From: Clostridiales bacterium PH28_bin88 | GTDB taxonomy: Bacteria; Bacillota; PH28-bin88 | Direction of reading: 5' to 3' | NCBI GenBank assembly: GCA_000987045.1 | Contig: LAKY01000016.1 | Span: 124,001 to 188,000 of the forward strand | Length of the DNA: 64,000 nt | Translations under genes and position numbers: made by a program | Notes under the pieces: model-generated | Database searches by the model: none | What the model was told of the DNA's origin: nothing | What the model saw: the letters and a program-made list of their open reading frames with translations, nothing else | In this document: one piece after another, positions 49,777 to 58,196 of the stretch | How the letters are laid out: the number at the start of each line of letters is the position of its first letter | Position numbering within the stretch: the stretch's first letter is position 1

Positions 49777-49815
49777 AACCGGTGGGATACATGTCATGTC
49801 CCACCGGTATTTTCA
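49777..49815 (+). terminator. intrinsic terminator after propeller/coiled-coil gene
   Basis: ACCGGTGGGA-loop-TCCCACCGGT then ATTTTC on the plus strand, 25 bases after the stop. Confidence 0.88.
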
Positions 49816-49916
49816 TTACTTGCCAGGGGACAAGCCTTCCTGCTCTTTGCTAAAAATGGGACATGCTGTTATAGTTACAATCAGGCTACATAAAAACCAT
49901 TCAGAGGAGGAATTGG

Positions 49917-50558
49917 ATGTACAACAAAGTAAGGCTCCCCATCGCAGGTCTATTGGTAGCTGTAATGCTGGCATTGGGTACCGGGCAAGCCCCGGCAGCC
50001 GCCGGCACAAGTCCCGGATGGCTAACACCCGCCTGGTACGAATGGTACTACGGAAATAAGGCGCCAAAACCCGAACCGGCACCTTCTCCAGCTCCTGCTC
50101 CGGCACCCACTCCGGCTCCTCAACCCGAACCTCCTGTAACTGAACCCGCTCCGGCACCGGCACCCCAGCCAGCGCCGCCTAACAATGGGTTTGCACTCAC
50201 TGCCGAGGAAGCCAAAATGCTGGAACTGATCAATGAAGAAAGGACAAAACGTGGTCTGAAGCCGCTACAGGTTGACCCCAGTGCTACCGACCTGGCCAGA
50301 AAAACGAGTGCGTACTTAAAAGACAAACCCCTTGCCCATACCGATCGCGCCAATCGCACTTACACTTACAAGGGTTATACTTTATACTATACAGAAAATC
50401 TGGTCAAGGCCAGCAACGTTACCTCCGCCTTTATGAAGTTGATGGACAGCGATATCCACAGGAAAAACATGCTACGAGCTAATTTCACCCGTGTCGGCAT
50501 CGGTATAGTGCGAACCCCTAGTGGAGGGGTAATGGTAACCCAATATTTCGCCTATTAA
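49917..50558 (+). CDS. exported CAP-domain (SCP/PR1-like) protein
   Basis: A 213-residue secreted protein: signal peptide (LPIAGLLVAVMLALGTGQAPAAAG), a Pro/Ala/Glu-rich linker of repeating PAP units (about 50-95), and a CAP domain (about 98-213) with EEAKMLELINEERTKRGL, LAHTDRAN and DSDIHRKNMLRANFTRVGIGIV. It keeps the CAP cavity residues His and Glu. The family is widespread in spore-formers and often wall-associated. ATG follows GAGGAGGAA. Function in this genus is not known. Confidence 0.9.
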   Translation: MYNKVRLPIAGLLVAVMLALGTGQAPAAAGTSPGWLTPAWYEWYYGNKAPKPEPAPSPAPAPAPTPAPQPEPPVTEPAPAPAPQPAPPNNGFALTAEEAKMLELINEERTKRGLKPLQVDPSATDLARKTSAYLKDKPLAHTDRANRTYTYKGYTLYYTENLVKASNVTSAFMKLMDSDIHRKNMLRANFTRVGIGIVRTPSGGVMVTQYFAY

Positions 50559-50562
50559 ATTA

Positions 50563-50617
50563 AGGACAAAAGCATTTCATGCCATCCGGCATTTATCGGA
50601 AATGCTTTTGTCCTTTC
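50563..50617 (+). terminator. intrinsic terminator after CAP-domain gene
   Basis: A 16-bp perfect stem (AGGACAAAAGCATTTC / GAAATGCTTTTGTCCT) closed around a small inner hairpin (ATGCCATCCGGCAT), followed by TTTCCC. Confidence 0.85.
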
Positions 50618-50771
50618 CCAGGGAACCCATGGGTGCTTCGCACCCGGCCGCCTCACCAACTCGGCGCTCGTAGCTCGGCGCCACTTATTCGTGGCGCCAC
50701 TCGCCCTAGGACGCTCCGTTGTGACCCTCCTTATTGGACTTAAGGGGGTTCCCCCCTTAACAACCCCCCCC
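50618..50771. repeat. cluster of intergenic hairpins
   Basis: Non-coding GC-rich stretch with three perfect stem-loops: GGGTGC-TTC-GCACCC (50631-50645), GGCGCCAC-TTATTC-GTGGCGCC (50677-50698) and TTAAGGGGG-TT-CCCCCCTTAA (50740-50760). No ORF is credible here. It may be a small RNA, a REP/MITE-like element or the remnant of a mobile unit. Confidence 0.55.
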
Positions 50772-50820
50772 CGTATAGGAAATTATCCACGGAATTCATG
50801 TAAGCATAATTTCCTATACG
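50772..50820. repeat. 15-bp perfect inverted repeat
   Basis: Arms CGTATAGGAAATTAT and ATAATTTCCTATACG flank a 19-base loop. A near-identical 15-mer with one change (ATAATTTCCCATACG) lies at about 44794-44808, upstream of the FapA-type gene. The AT-rich arm differs from the GC-rich surroundings. Confidence 0.7.
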
Positions 50821-50825
50821 ACAGC

Positions 50826-50862
50826 AAAGGGCAGCCCGGAAATATAAAGGGCTGCCTTTTCT
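50826..50862. terminator. bidirectional terminator hairpin
   Basis: AAAGGGCAGCCC-loop-GGGCTGCCTTTT. T-runs follow on both strands in part, so it can end transcription of the ferritin-like gene (minus strand) as well as plus-strand transcription. Confidence 0.75.
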
Positions 50863-50925
50863 TTGCCCTTGTACTCGTCTTTAATGATGGGATCCCACTC
50901 CCGGTGGGACTCAGTACAAAGCGCC

Positions 50926-51117
50926 TCAGCGTTTGACCGGATACTCCCGCAGTTTTTCTTTGAGAGCTTGAATATGTTCGTCTTGGTCCTGGGCAAACTC
51001 CTCAAACATCTGTCTGACTTCGGGGTCCCTCGATGCATAATGGGCATACCAACGGTACTCACGCCTAAGTTCTTCTTCGTACTTCAAGGCCCGGGCCAGA
51101 TTCTCCCTGATACCCAT
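50926..51117 (-). CDS. small ferritin-like/rubrerythrin-like helical protein
   Basis: A 63-residue protein (MGIRENLARALKYEEELRREYRWYAHYASRDPEVRQMFEEFAQDQDEHIQALKEKLREYPVKR when read from its ATG in separate parts). The YEEELRREYRWYAHYA and FAQDQDEHIQALKE helices have the ExxxxxE and DEH spacing of ferritin-like helices, but only half of a four-helix bundle is present, so a dimer is needed. ATG at 51117 follows GGTGAG; the frame also has a GTG at 51174. Function is inferred from the helix pattern only. Confidence 0.6.
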   Translation of the reverse strand: MGIRENLARALKYEEELRREYRWYAHYASRDPEVRQMFEEFAQDQDEHIQALKEKLREYPVKR

Positions 51118-51317
51118 TCCCCGGCTCACCCCTCCAGAACCTGATTCCAAAGGCGTTCTTTGTTCCTTATCCACTTATATCATATGACTCATACCCACCG
51201 GGGTGACTGGCAAGTTAACAGTGTTGCCTTTTAGCCGGGAGGAGAGCAATGGGTTAATTTTACCGCCGACAGGGAGGGCGCGGGCAGGGCGCTTCATCCG
51301 TTTCGAAAATAGAGAGG

Positions 51318-51354
51318 AAAAGGGCGACTCCCTTAAAAGGAAATCGCCCTTTTT
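51318..51354 (-). terminator. intrinsic terminator after cstA
   Basis: AAAAAGGGCGATTTCC-loop-GGGAGTCGCCCTTTT on the minus strand, 24 bases after the cstA stop. Confidence 0.82.
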
Positions 51355-51377
51355 CTTGAGGGTTATCCACCGGCAGG

Positions 51378-53126
51378 TTACGCGTGGGCCGCCGGTTTCT
51401 TGCCGGTGCTGTACTCCAACAGCTTCTTCGCTGATAAAATTATTACCCCAATTGAGAGCACCAGCAGGAGAATGTCGGTAATCGCCAGGGGAATATTTCC
51501 TTTGGGAATGTAAACGGTTATCAGCAATTTCCACAGGGCAAACAGGGTGGTAGCCATCATGAAAATAGCCGGCAGCAGGGTGAACAGGGTCGGCTTGCCG
51601 CGGGCAGCCAACCACATGGTCACCGCGATCAGGGCCAGGGCCGCCAACAGCTGGTTGGCTGAACCGAAGATAGGCCAGATAACCTTGAACTGGTTGCTGT
51701 ATCCCAGGTAGAACATTATGATCACAGACAGCCCGGCATTAAAGTAGTAGGACTTGAGGATAGGATGCGGGTTCTTGAACAACAGGCCCCACAGTTCCTC
51801 AAACAGGTACCTGTTCAGGCGCACCGCGGTGTCCAGGGTGGTGACCACAAAGCCTTCCAGCATCAAGATCCCGAAAACGGTACCGAAAGACACGGGGACC
51901 CCCAAACCCTTGTTCAACAGGCCGCCCATACCGAGAGCAAAGGCCAGGATGGGGTTGGCGGCACCCTTGGCCGGGTAAACAATATCCGCGTAATTGGTGA
52001 ACAGCAGGCCGGCACCTACGGCAATAATTACCACCACTGACAGGGTAGACTCCAGCAGCATACCGCCATAACCGACTTTTCTTGCATCTGATTCTTTACT
52101 GATTTGCTTGGACACCGTACCGGACGACACCAGTGTGTGGAATCCGGAGATGGCACCGCAGGCGATGGTGATGAACAGGAACGGCCAAATCAGGCCCAGT
52201 TTGGCTGTCCCCTGGGCTACGTTCCAGGCGGGAGCCTGCATTTGCAACCCGCTAAAACCAGCACCGACAGCACCGATAAACAGAGTGGCGATGCCCAAAT
52301 ACAGGATGAAGGAGTTGGTAAAGTCCCGGGGTTGCAGGATCACCCAAACAGGAATGCCGGCAGCGAAAAACACGTAGATGCTGATGATGATCATCCATGT
52401 CTTGGGTTGGAACATGACAGGTGAAGAAACACCGATGGAAATGGAGAGCAAGGCGACGACAACGGCCAAGAGGCCTGCCAGCCTGGTGTCAATCCCCTTC
52501 TTGTACAGCAAGTATCCGAGGATAGGAGCAAACAGGGTCATGATAATCACGGAGGTGGAAGCAATACCCCCGATCTTGGCGAACTCTACGCCGTCCTTGG
52601 TGACAGTCTTCAGGACAGTTGCCCCGCCCTGCACGCCCATAGTGGTCAAAGGCACCAGGGAGGTCAGGGCAGTGGCTGTCAATCCCAGGAAGGCAGAGGT
52701 CACCAGCACGATCATGGCCAGGGTAAAGAGGATGAACATGATGAAGCCGGCCTTACCCAGTGAGGTATGGGCCACTTCCGCCATAGACTTGCCCTTCTCC
52801 CGCAGGCTGACGAAGAGCGAGGTATAGTCCTGTACCGCCCCAAAGAACACGCCTCCGAAGATTACCCACAGGTAGGCTGGAACGTACCCGTACATAAGGG
52901 CAGCCACCGGTCCAAGAATGGGGCCAGCGCCGGCGATAGAGGCAAAGTGGTGCGAGAACACCACACCCACCTTGGTGGGCACGTAGTCCACACCGTCCGC
53001 CATGGCTTTGGCCGGAGTAGGATTATTGTCGTTCTCGTCAAACACCTTCGCAATGTAACCGCCGTAAAATTTGAGCGCCAGTAAAAACCAGGGTACCGCG
53101 ATCACCAGTAACCAAAGAACATTCAT
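51378..53126 (-). CDS. cstA: CstA-family carbon starvation/pyruvate-type transporter
   Basis: A 582-residue membrane protein with about 15 helices. VLWLLVIAVPWFLLALKFYGGYIAKVFDENDNNPTPAKAMADGVDYVPTKVGVVFSHHFASIAGAGPILGPVAALMYGYVPAYLWV is the CstA N-terminus; FHTLVSSGTVSKQISKESDARKVGYGGML is also conserved. Family members import pyruvate or peptides. ATG at 53126 follows AGGAGGAA; the frame runs 79 codons upstream but that part reads as leader. Downstream (in gene order, upstream of it) is a LytS/LytR-type system, which in many bacteria controls this transporter class. Confidence 0.93.
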   Translation of the reverse strand: MNVLWLLVIAVPWFLLALKFYGGYIAKVFDENDNNPTPAKAMADGVDYVPTKVGVVFSHHFASIAGAGPILGPVAALMYGYVPAYLWVIFGGVFFGAVQDYTSLFVSLREKGKSMAEVAHTSLGKAGFIMFILFTLAMIVLVTSAFLGLTATALTSLVPLTTMGVQGGATVLKTVTKDGVEFAKIGGIASTSVIIMTLFAPILGYLLYKKGIDTRLAGLLAVVVALLSISIGVSSPVMFQPKTWMIIISIYVFFAAGIPVWVILQPRDFTNSFILYLGIATLFIGAVGAGFSGLQMQAPAWNVAQGTAKLGLIWPFLFITIACGAISGFHTLVSSGTVSKQISKESDARKVGYGGMLLESTLSVVVIIAVGAGLLFTNYADIVYPAKGAANPILAFALGMGGLLNKGLGVPVSFGTVFGILMLEGFVVTTLDTAVRLNRYLFEELWGLLFKNPHPILKSYYFNAGLSVIIMFYLGYSNQFKVIWPIFGSANQLLAALALIAVTMWLAARGKPTLFTLLPAIFMMATTLFALWKLLITVYIPKGNIPLAITDILLLVLSIGVIILSAKKLLEYSTGKKPAAHA

Positions 53127-53299
53127 GATAAATTCCTCCTTTCTTGATTCGCCGGCCGGCTGCTTTTGTCCCTCCCCCCCTTCCCGCGCACCCGGGACGG
53201 CCCCTCCCTGAAAAGCAACAGGAACATGCCTGTTAAGGCCCCAAGAGAAATAAAGAAAACTTGACTTGTGCCGAGCGTAAGCGAAGGCAGAAGTCATAG

Positions 53300-53341
53300 T
53301 TGCACTTATGCCACAGAAAGTTATACTTTCTGATGGTGCAA
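53300..53341. promoter_or_regulatory. nested inverted repeats upstream of cstA
   Basis: TTGCAC...GTGCAA (outer) encloses a perfect AGAAAGT-TAT-ACTTTCT palindrome (53315-53331). It lies about 190 bases before cstA. It may be the LytR-type target or a leader hairpin. Confidence 0.5.
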
Positions 53342-53404
53342 AAAAGTACCAATATTCCATCAAATATTATAAACCATAAAGTGCCTGCGCGGCGGATCAA
53401 GTGC

Positions 53405-53424
53405 ACAGGATGTTAAAATCCTGT
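53405..53424. promoter_or_regulatory. 7-bp inverted repeat between lytR-type gene and cstA
   Basis: ACAGGAT-GTTAAA-ATCCTGT, a perfect hairpin in the same 336-base gap as the repeats at 53300-53341. No ORF lies in this gap. Confidence 0.4.
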
Positions 53425-53432
53425 CCTCAAAT

Positions 53433-53462
53433 AACAAAAACCCTGCACAAAATGCAGGGTGG
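53433..53462 (-). terminator. intrinsic terminator after lytR-type gene
   Basis: ACCCTGCA-TTTT-TGCAGGGT then TTTTGTT on the minus strand, just past the regulator stop. Confidence 0.9.
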
Positions 53463-54233
53463 TCAAATATTTAAGAGGGATCTCATCTCTTTCACGCTCA
53501 ACCTGCTCACCGGTACCTCCGAGTTTTCTTTGTCGTCCAGCACCAGCTGGTAGGCCCCGTTAAACCAGGGATGAATCTCCTTCACCCAGTCCATGTTCAC
53601 CAGATAACCCCGGTGGCACCGGAAAAAGGGCGGGGTGGGCAACTTGCTTTCCAGTTCTTGCATGGAATAACCCGACCGATAGGTACGCTCCCTGGTTTTC
53701 AGGTAAACGTGCCTCCCCTCCACGTAGGCATAAGCTACGTCCGGGTGGCTCAGCAGCACCAGACGCTCTTCCGCCTCCACCGCCAGTTTGACCGGAGCCC
53801 CCTGATGGAGGACGCCGCTTTCCAGTTTCGATACCAGTCGCTCCAGTCGCTCTACCAGGTGGTCCTTTTTCCGCACGTTACGCTTTAAGCGCTGGACGGT
53901 GTAATCAAGACGCTCCTCGGAAAAAGGCTTTAACAGGTAGTCCATGGCATTAAGCTCAAAGGCCTCGATAGCGTGCTGGTCGTAAGCGGTGGCAAAAACC
54001 ACCACCGGTGGATCCTGTTCCTGCATCAGTACCCTGGCTACCGCCAGTCCGCCGACCCCCGGCATCTGAATGTCAAGAAACACCACGTCCGGCCGTAAAC
54101 GATTAAAAAGCTCCAGGGCGCTTTCCCCGTTGGCAGCCTCCCCGCACACCTCGATCTCCGGGTAGACCTCCAGCAGGTACTTGAGTTCATCCCTGGACAG
54201 CACTTCGTCGTCCACCACCATGGCCCTGATCAT
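53463..54233 (-). CDS. LytR/AlgR-family (LytTR) response regulator
   Basis: A 256-residue regulator. Receiver domain with MVVDDEVLSRDELKYLLE, phospho-acceptor Asp in DVVFLDIQMPGVGGLAVA, and DYLLKPFSEERLDYTVQRL; then a LytTR DNA-binding domain (about 150-256) with FRCHRGYLVNMDWVKEIHPWFNGAYQLVLDD and PVSRLSVKEMRSLL. ATG follows GGGGGTGAG. It overlaps the end of its kinase by 47 bases and is followed by a terminator, then cstA in the same direction. It likely activates cstA, as BtsR/YpdB-type regulators do. Confidence 0.92.
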   Translation of the reverse strand: MIRAMVVDDEVLSRDELKYLLEVYPEIEVCGEAANGESALELFNRLRPDVVFLDIQMPGVGGLAVARVLMQEQDPPVVVFATAYDQHAIEAFELNAMDYLLKPFSEERLDYTVQRLKRNVRKKDHLVERLERLVSKLESGVLHQGAPVKLAVEAEERLVLLSHPDVAYAYVEGRHVYLKTRERTYRSGYSMQELESKLPTPPFFRCHRGYLVNMDWVKEIHPWFNGAYQLVLDDKENSEVPVSRLSVKEMRSLLNI

Positions 54234-55986
54234 CCGCTCTCACCCCCTGAAGTCCCACGGCGGGAATGAATACAGTAACCTTCGTTCCCTGTCCGGGCCA
54301 GCTGTTAATACTAATCCCGGACTGGCGGCCGAACATTCCTACCAGCCGCTGGTGTACATTGGTCAAGCCGATACCCTTGTTAGGTTCCCCCATGGCTCCT
54401 TCCTGCAGGCAGGAACGCAGCTTTTCCGGAGACATTCCCCTGCCATTGTCAACTACAGTAATCTCCACCCCACCCTCTTCAGACCTGGCTTCAATGGTGA
54501 GGCGACCGCCTTCGGCGCGGGGCTGCAGGCCGTGCCGGATGGCGTTTTCTACCAAAGGTTGCAGTGTCAACGGCGGCAGCAAGGTATCCAACACACCGGG
54601 TTCAACCTCAATCCTTACCTCCAGGTGATCCTGGAACCGGGCCTGTTCAATCGCCAGGTAAGAGCGAACGTGCCCGATTTCCTTGTCCAGGGTAACCAGT
54701 TCCTGGTTGGACGACTGCAGGTTCTGCCGGAAAAACTCGCCAAGGTTGATCAAAAGGCGCCGGGCGGTTTCAGGCTTCTGGCGGTACATGGAGACAATCA
54801 CATTGAGGGAATTGAACAGGAAGTGGGGGTTTACCTGGGCCTGAAGTGCCTTAATCTCCGCTCTTGCCAGCAGGTGGGCCTGTTCGTCCAGCCGGGCCAG
54901 TTCCAGCTGCGTAGAAAAAAGATGAGCCAAACCCCGGGCCAGCTCCAGATCCACCGCATTGATCTTGTGCTTGTGCCAGTAAAGCTTCAGCGCCCCCAGG
55001 GTTTCCTCCTGTCTTTTCAAAGGGACAATGATCGCGGAGGTTAACGGGCACTGGGGGTTAATACAGGCAATTTCCCCTTTGGTATGGGCGGTACAAAGCT
55101 GTCCGGTCTCCAGTACCCGGATGGTAGCCTCAGTAAAGATCTCGCTGCCAGGCCGGTGGTGGTCCTCCCCCAACCCAACGTGGGCCAGGATGCGTTCCTG
55201 GTCGGTAATAGCCACCGCGGCCACCTGGGTAGCATTCTTGATGATTTCTGCCGCCGCCTGGGCCGACTTGTAATTCAGGCCGCGGCGGAGGTAGGACAGG
55301 GTCTGGTTGGCGATCTGCAGGGCCTTGTGGGCTTGAACAGCACCCGCCCGCTGTTCTTCCACCAGCACGCTCTGAAGGATTAAAACGAAAATGGTGATCC
55401 CTGCCGCGTTGGCCACAATCATGGGAAGCCCGATCAACTGCACCAGTTCAACCGCCCGGGGAAATGGCCGGGCCAGTAAAAGAATTATCGCCATCTGCAA
55501 CGCTTCGGCCAAAGCGCCGGCTGCGAAAGCAACCGTTCCGGGGACATGCACCCGGCCGAACCTCTGCCCGATGAAACCGGCAAGCAGACCTTCCAGCACG
55601 GTAGAAAGGCCGCAGGAAAAAGCGGTAAACCCTCCAAGGAAATACCGGTGCACCCCGGCCACCAGACCAGCGCCAAGGCCGACGACGGGCCCCCCCAGCA
55701 AGCCGGCGATGAATGCGCCCACTACCCGTGAATTTGCCAGGGCCTGCTCTTGCCCCACGGGCCCGAAGCCGTAGTTCGGCGCAAAGCTCTTGGCCTGTAC
55801 GGGAATACCGGTATAGGTCCCTAGAATACCGAACAAGCCAAAAATCACGACCAGGTAGATCCCCTCTTTGAAGTTGATCTGTTCCCTTTTGACTAACCGC
55901 CGGAAAATCGGTGTCCTCGTCAGGACAAAGGCGACACTGACGATGATCCCGGTCCTTTCCAGCAGTAACGTGAGCAGGCTGAGCAT
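54187..55986 (-). CDS. LytS-family sensor histidine kinase
   Basis: A 599-residue kinase. Five or six N-terminal helices (5TMR-LYT; about residues 5-190: FVLTRTPIFRRLVKREQINFKEGIYLVVIFGLFGILGTYTGIP), a GAF-like domain (about 220-350), then His_kinase with the phospho-acceptor His in ALQAQVNPHFLFNSLNVIVSMY and HATPase_c with LQPLVENAIRHGLQ and DNGRGMSP. It senses an external or membrane signal; family members respond to pyruvate or wall state. The cognate regulator overlaps its 3-prime end. Confidence 0.93.
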   Translation of the reverse strand: MLSLLTLLLERTGIIVSVAFVLTRTPIFRRLVKREQINFKEGIYLVVIFGLFGILGTYTGIPVQAKSFAPNYGFGPVGQEQALANSRVVGAFIAGLLGGPVVGLGAGLVAGVHRYFLGGFTAFSCGLSTVLEGLLAGFIGQRFGRVHVPGTVAFAAGALAEALQMAIILLLARPFPRAVELVQLIGLPMIVANAAGITIFVLILQSVLVEEQRAGAVQAHKALQIANQTLSYLRRGLNYKSAQAAAEIIKNATQVAAVAITDQERILAHVGLGEDHHRPGSEIFTEATIRVLETGQLCTAHTKGEIACINPQCPLTSAIIVPLKRQEETLGALKLYWHKHKINAVDLELARGLAHLFSTQLELARLDEQAHLLARAEIKALQAQVNPHFLFNSLNVIVSMYRQKPETARRLLINLGEFFRQNLQSSNQELVTLDKEIGHVRSYLAIEQARFQDHLEVRIEVEPGVLDTLLPPLTLQPLVENAIRHGLQPRAEGGRLTIEARSEEGGVEITVVDNGRGMSPEKLRSCLQEGAMGEPNKGIGLTNVHQRLVGMFGRQSGISINSWPGQGTKVTVFIPAVGLQGVRADDQGHGGGRRSAVQG

Positions 55987-56016
55987 CATACCCCTCCAAA
56001 CGTCTCACTTGCTGGG

Positions 56017-56766
56017 TTAATCTACCATTTGTAACCGGTTCATGATATCGGTAAAGACCTTCCCTACCCGGTCGTGGATCACCAGCGCCGCGCGATCGTC
56101 CCAGGGGGTGGGGTCACGGTTAATGATTACCAACCGGCGCGCCAATACCGGCATTGCCGCCACCGGGTACACTTGAAGGCTGGTGCCGGCCGCCAGAAGG
56201 AGTTGGCATCCGGAGAGAGCCTTCTCTGCAGCGGCATAATCTTGTCCCATGGGGTCCTGAAAAAGTACGATGTCCGGTCGGAGTACCCCTTGGCACGCTG
56301 TGCAGCGCGGGGGGTTGATTCCCCTGTGGTACTGCTCCGTTAATCGGGTGAAAGGGTAGCTTTGCTTGCAGCTCATACAATGGCACGTCCGCAGGTGGCC
56401 GTGCACCTCCCAAACCCTCCGGGAACCGGCTTTCAAGTGCAGGCCGTCAATGTTCTGGGTAACAACCCCCTGCAAAAGCCCCATCTCTTCCAGCCCGGCT
56501 ATAGCCCGGTGGGCAGCGTTAGGTTCGACATGGGTATAGGCTGTCCACCGCTCAAGGTTATGACGGTAAAAGGCCGCGGGATCCGAAAGGAGTGCTCTGG
56601 CACTGGCAGTGGTCATCGGGTCCAGTTTTTCCCATAACCCCGTACCGGGACTCCGGTAGTCCGGAATACCGCTCTCGGTACTTACCCCGGCACCTGTAAG
56701 GGCATAAGTCCGATTTGACTGCCGCAACAGGTCTGCCGCGGCCGCGATCCGGCTTAGGTAGTCCAC
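56017..56766 (-). CDS. sirtuin, NAD-dependent protein deacylase
   Basis: A 249-residue Sir2 enzyme. YALTGAGVSTESGIPDYRS is the NAD-binding signature; GVVTQNIDGLHLKAGSRRVWEVHGHL holds the catalytic His; four Cys (CHCMSC... and CTACQG) form the zinc site; AAGTSLQVYPVAAMP closes the fold. It removes acyl groups from Lys. GTG at 56766 follows GGGAGGG. It is monocistronic between lytS-type and yigZ-type genes. Target proteins are unknown. Confidence 0.93.
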   Translation of the reverse strand: MDYLSRIAAAADLLRQSNRTYALTGAGVSTESGIPDYRSPGTGLWEKLDPMTTASARALLSDPAAFYRHNLERWTAYTHVEPNAAHRAIAGLEEMGLLQGVVTQNIDGLHLKAGSRRVWEVHGHLRTCHCMSCKQSYPFTRLTEQYHRGINPPRCTACQGVLRPDIVLFQDPMGQDYAAAEKALSGCQLLLAAGTSLQVYPVAAMPVLARRLVIINRDPTPWDDRAALVIHDRVGKVFTDIMNRLQMVD

Positions 56767-56861
56767 TGGGCACACCCTCCCATACAGGCAACGTATATTC
56801 TGGTATATATTCTTGGCAGCACAAAAAAATCCTCCTATAGGGAGCGAACTTGCGACCCGGT

Positions 56862-57449
56862 TTAAGGCCCTAGAATTCCCTGCAAGGCTTCCCGGAACTG
56901 ACCCGCGTCACGTCGCCGGACTCTAAGACTAAGTTGTACCTCTTCCGTATAGTGGCTTTCCGTTAACTCGGCACTCCAGCGGTTCACCCGGTAAAGAACC
57001 TCGTTCAGTTGGGAATAATTACACCGCAGTTTGATTTCCTCCATCAAAATACGGGTAACCACCCCCGCGTGGTCAATGACGTCCCGGGCCGCCCCGCCGT
57101 AGGCCTCGATGAGCCCCCGGACGCCCAATTTTTTCCCGCCGAAGTACCTGGTCACTACCAGCACCACGTTGGTGACATCCCGGTTTAAAATGGCGCCATA
57201 GATTGGCTTGCCGGCAGTTCCGTGAGGTTCCCCGTCGTCGTCGATGTAAAAGGTCTCCTCCCCGGTGATCCCCATCCGGTAGGCATAACAGTTGTGGGCA
57301 GCCTGTTTATGCTGTTCTCTTACCGAGGCCACGAAAGCTCTCGCTTCTTCTTCCGAGTCAACCTCCTGCACGTGGGCCAAAAAAACCGACCTCTGGATTA
57401 CCGCCCTGGTAACCATAGGTTTTGAGACTGTACGGTATTCGTCATTCAT
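56862..57449 (-). CDS. YigZ/IMPACT family protein
   Basis: A 195-residue protein with the IMPACT domain: FLAHVQEVDSEEEARAFVASVREQHKQAAHNCYAYRMG, DDDGEPHGTAGKPI and VVLVVTRYFGGKKLGVRGLIEAY are the family signatures. The C-terminal DUF1949-like half follows. Bacterial YigZ proteins have proposed nucleotide or ribosome roles without a settled function. ATG follows AAGGGTAA. Confidence 0.9.
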   Translation of the reverse strand: MNDEYRTVSKPMVTRAVIQRSVFLAHVQEVDSEEEARAFVASVREQHKQAAHNCYAYRMGITGEETFYIDDDGEPHGTAGKPIYGAILNRDVTNVVLVVTRYFGGKKLGVRGLIEAYGGAARDVIDHAGVVTRILMEEIKLRCNYSQLNEVLYRVNRWSAELTESHYTEEVQLSLRVRRRDAGQFREALQGILGP

Positions 57450-57472
57450 GGATTACCCTTCTCATTCCTGAT

Positions 57473-58003
57473 TTAGTCTTTATCTTCCAAGAAGTGAGCC
57501 ACTTCGGCTACCGGTCTCCTGCCTGGATCCCGGGGAACCCGCTGTGGATAGCCTACCGGGATGATCGCCACCGGCCTCCGGCCTTCGGCCAGGTCCAGCG
57601 CTCGCCGGACTGCTTCCTCGTTAAAGGCGCCTACCCAGCAAGTTCCCAGGCCGTGGGCAGAAGCCGTCAAAAGGATGTTCTGAACCGCCGCGGCGGTATC
57701 CTGGATGCAATACAGGTCCCTTCCCCGTTGGCCGTAACGCTCGGCAGCCCGTGCGGGAACGGCGCAGACGACAATCACCACCGGGGCCTCTGCCACAAAC
57801 GTCTGCCCCAGGGCTGCGCCGGCTAAAGCGATGCGCTGTCCTTTTCCCAATACTACATAAAACTCCCATGGTTGAAGGTTGCCGGCAGAAGGAGCGTGAA
57901 CCGCCGCTTCCAACAACTTTTCTATCACCTCCCGGGGAACCGGATCCGCGCTGAACCGGCGAACGCTCCGGCGTCCGGTAATTGCCTTGAGGACTGTTTC
58001 CAT
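57473..58003 (-). CDS. nitroreductase family protein
   Basis: A 176-residue FMN oxidoreductase. ITGRRSVRRFSADPVPREVIEKLLEAAVHAPSAGNLQPWEFYVV is the family N-terminus with FMN-binding Arg and Ser; AAVQNILLTASAHGLGTCWVGAF and IIPVGYPQ are further signatures. It is at the short end of the family. Its physiological substrate is not apparent. ATG follows AAAGGAG. Confidence 0.9.
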   Translation of the reverse strand: METVLKAITGRRSVRRFSADPVPREVIEKLLEAAVHAPSAGNLQPWEFYVVLGKGQRIALAGAALGQTFVAEAPVVIVVCAVPARAAERYGQRGRDLYCIQDTAAAVQNILLTASAHGLGTCWVGAFNEEAVRRALDLAEGRRPVAIIPVGYPQRVPRDPGRRPVAEVAHFLEDKD

Positions 58004-58154
58004 ACTGCAGCACTCCTTTCAAAATCCGTGGTTCCATCAAAGCGTGTAATAGTTTCTTTAAAATATTTTTTCCGGTTAACACACATTATACCAGAGTTTG
58101 CCTTGAGCATCCTGTAATACTTGAAAAAATCGCATCGTTCGAAGGCCTACCCAA

Positions 58155-58192
58155 ACAAAAACTGCCCGGGTTTGGCGGGCAGTGGTTTTTTT
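58155..58192 (-). terminator. intrinsic terminator after second actin-like gene
   Basis: ACTGCCCG-loop-CGGGCAGT followed by TTTTTG on the minus strand and by TTTTTTT on the plus strand, so it may work both ways. Confidence 0.88.
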
Positions 58193-58196
58193 ATTC

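Noticed and set aside
50691-50936. Plus-strand frame of 81 codons in the hairpin cluster
   Set aside because: It runs through three perfect hairpins and a terminator, so it cannot be a real gene.
51175-51615. Minus-strand frame of 146 codons upstream of the ferritin-like gene
   Set aside because: It overlaps the end of cstA and its terminator in another frame and has no ribosome site.
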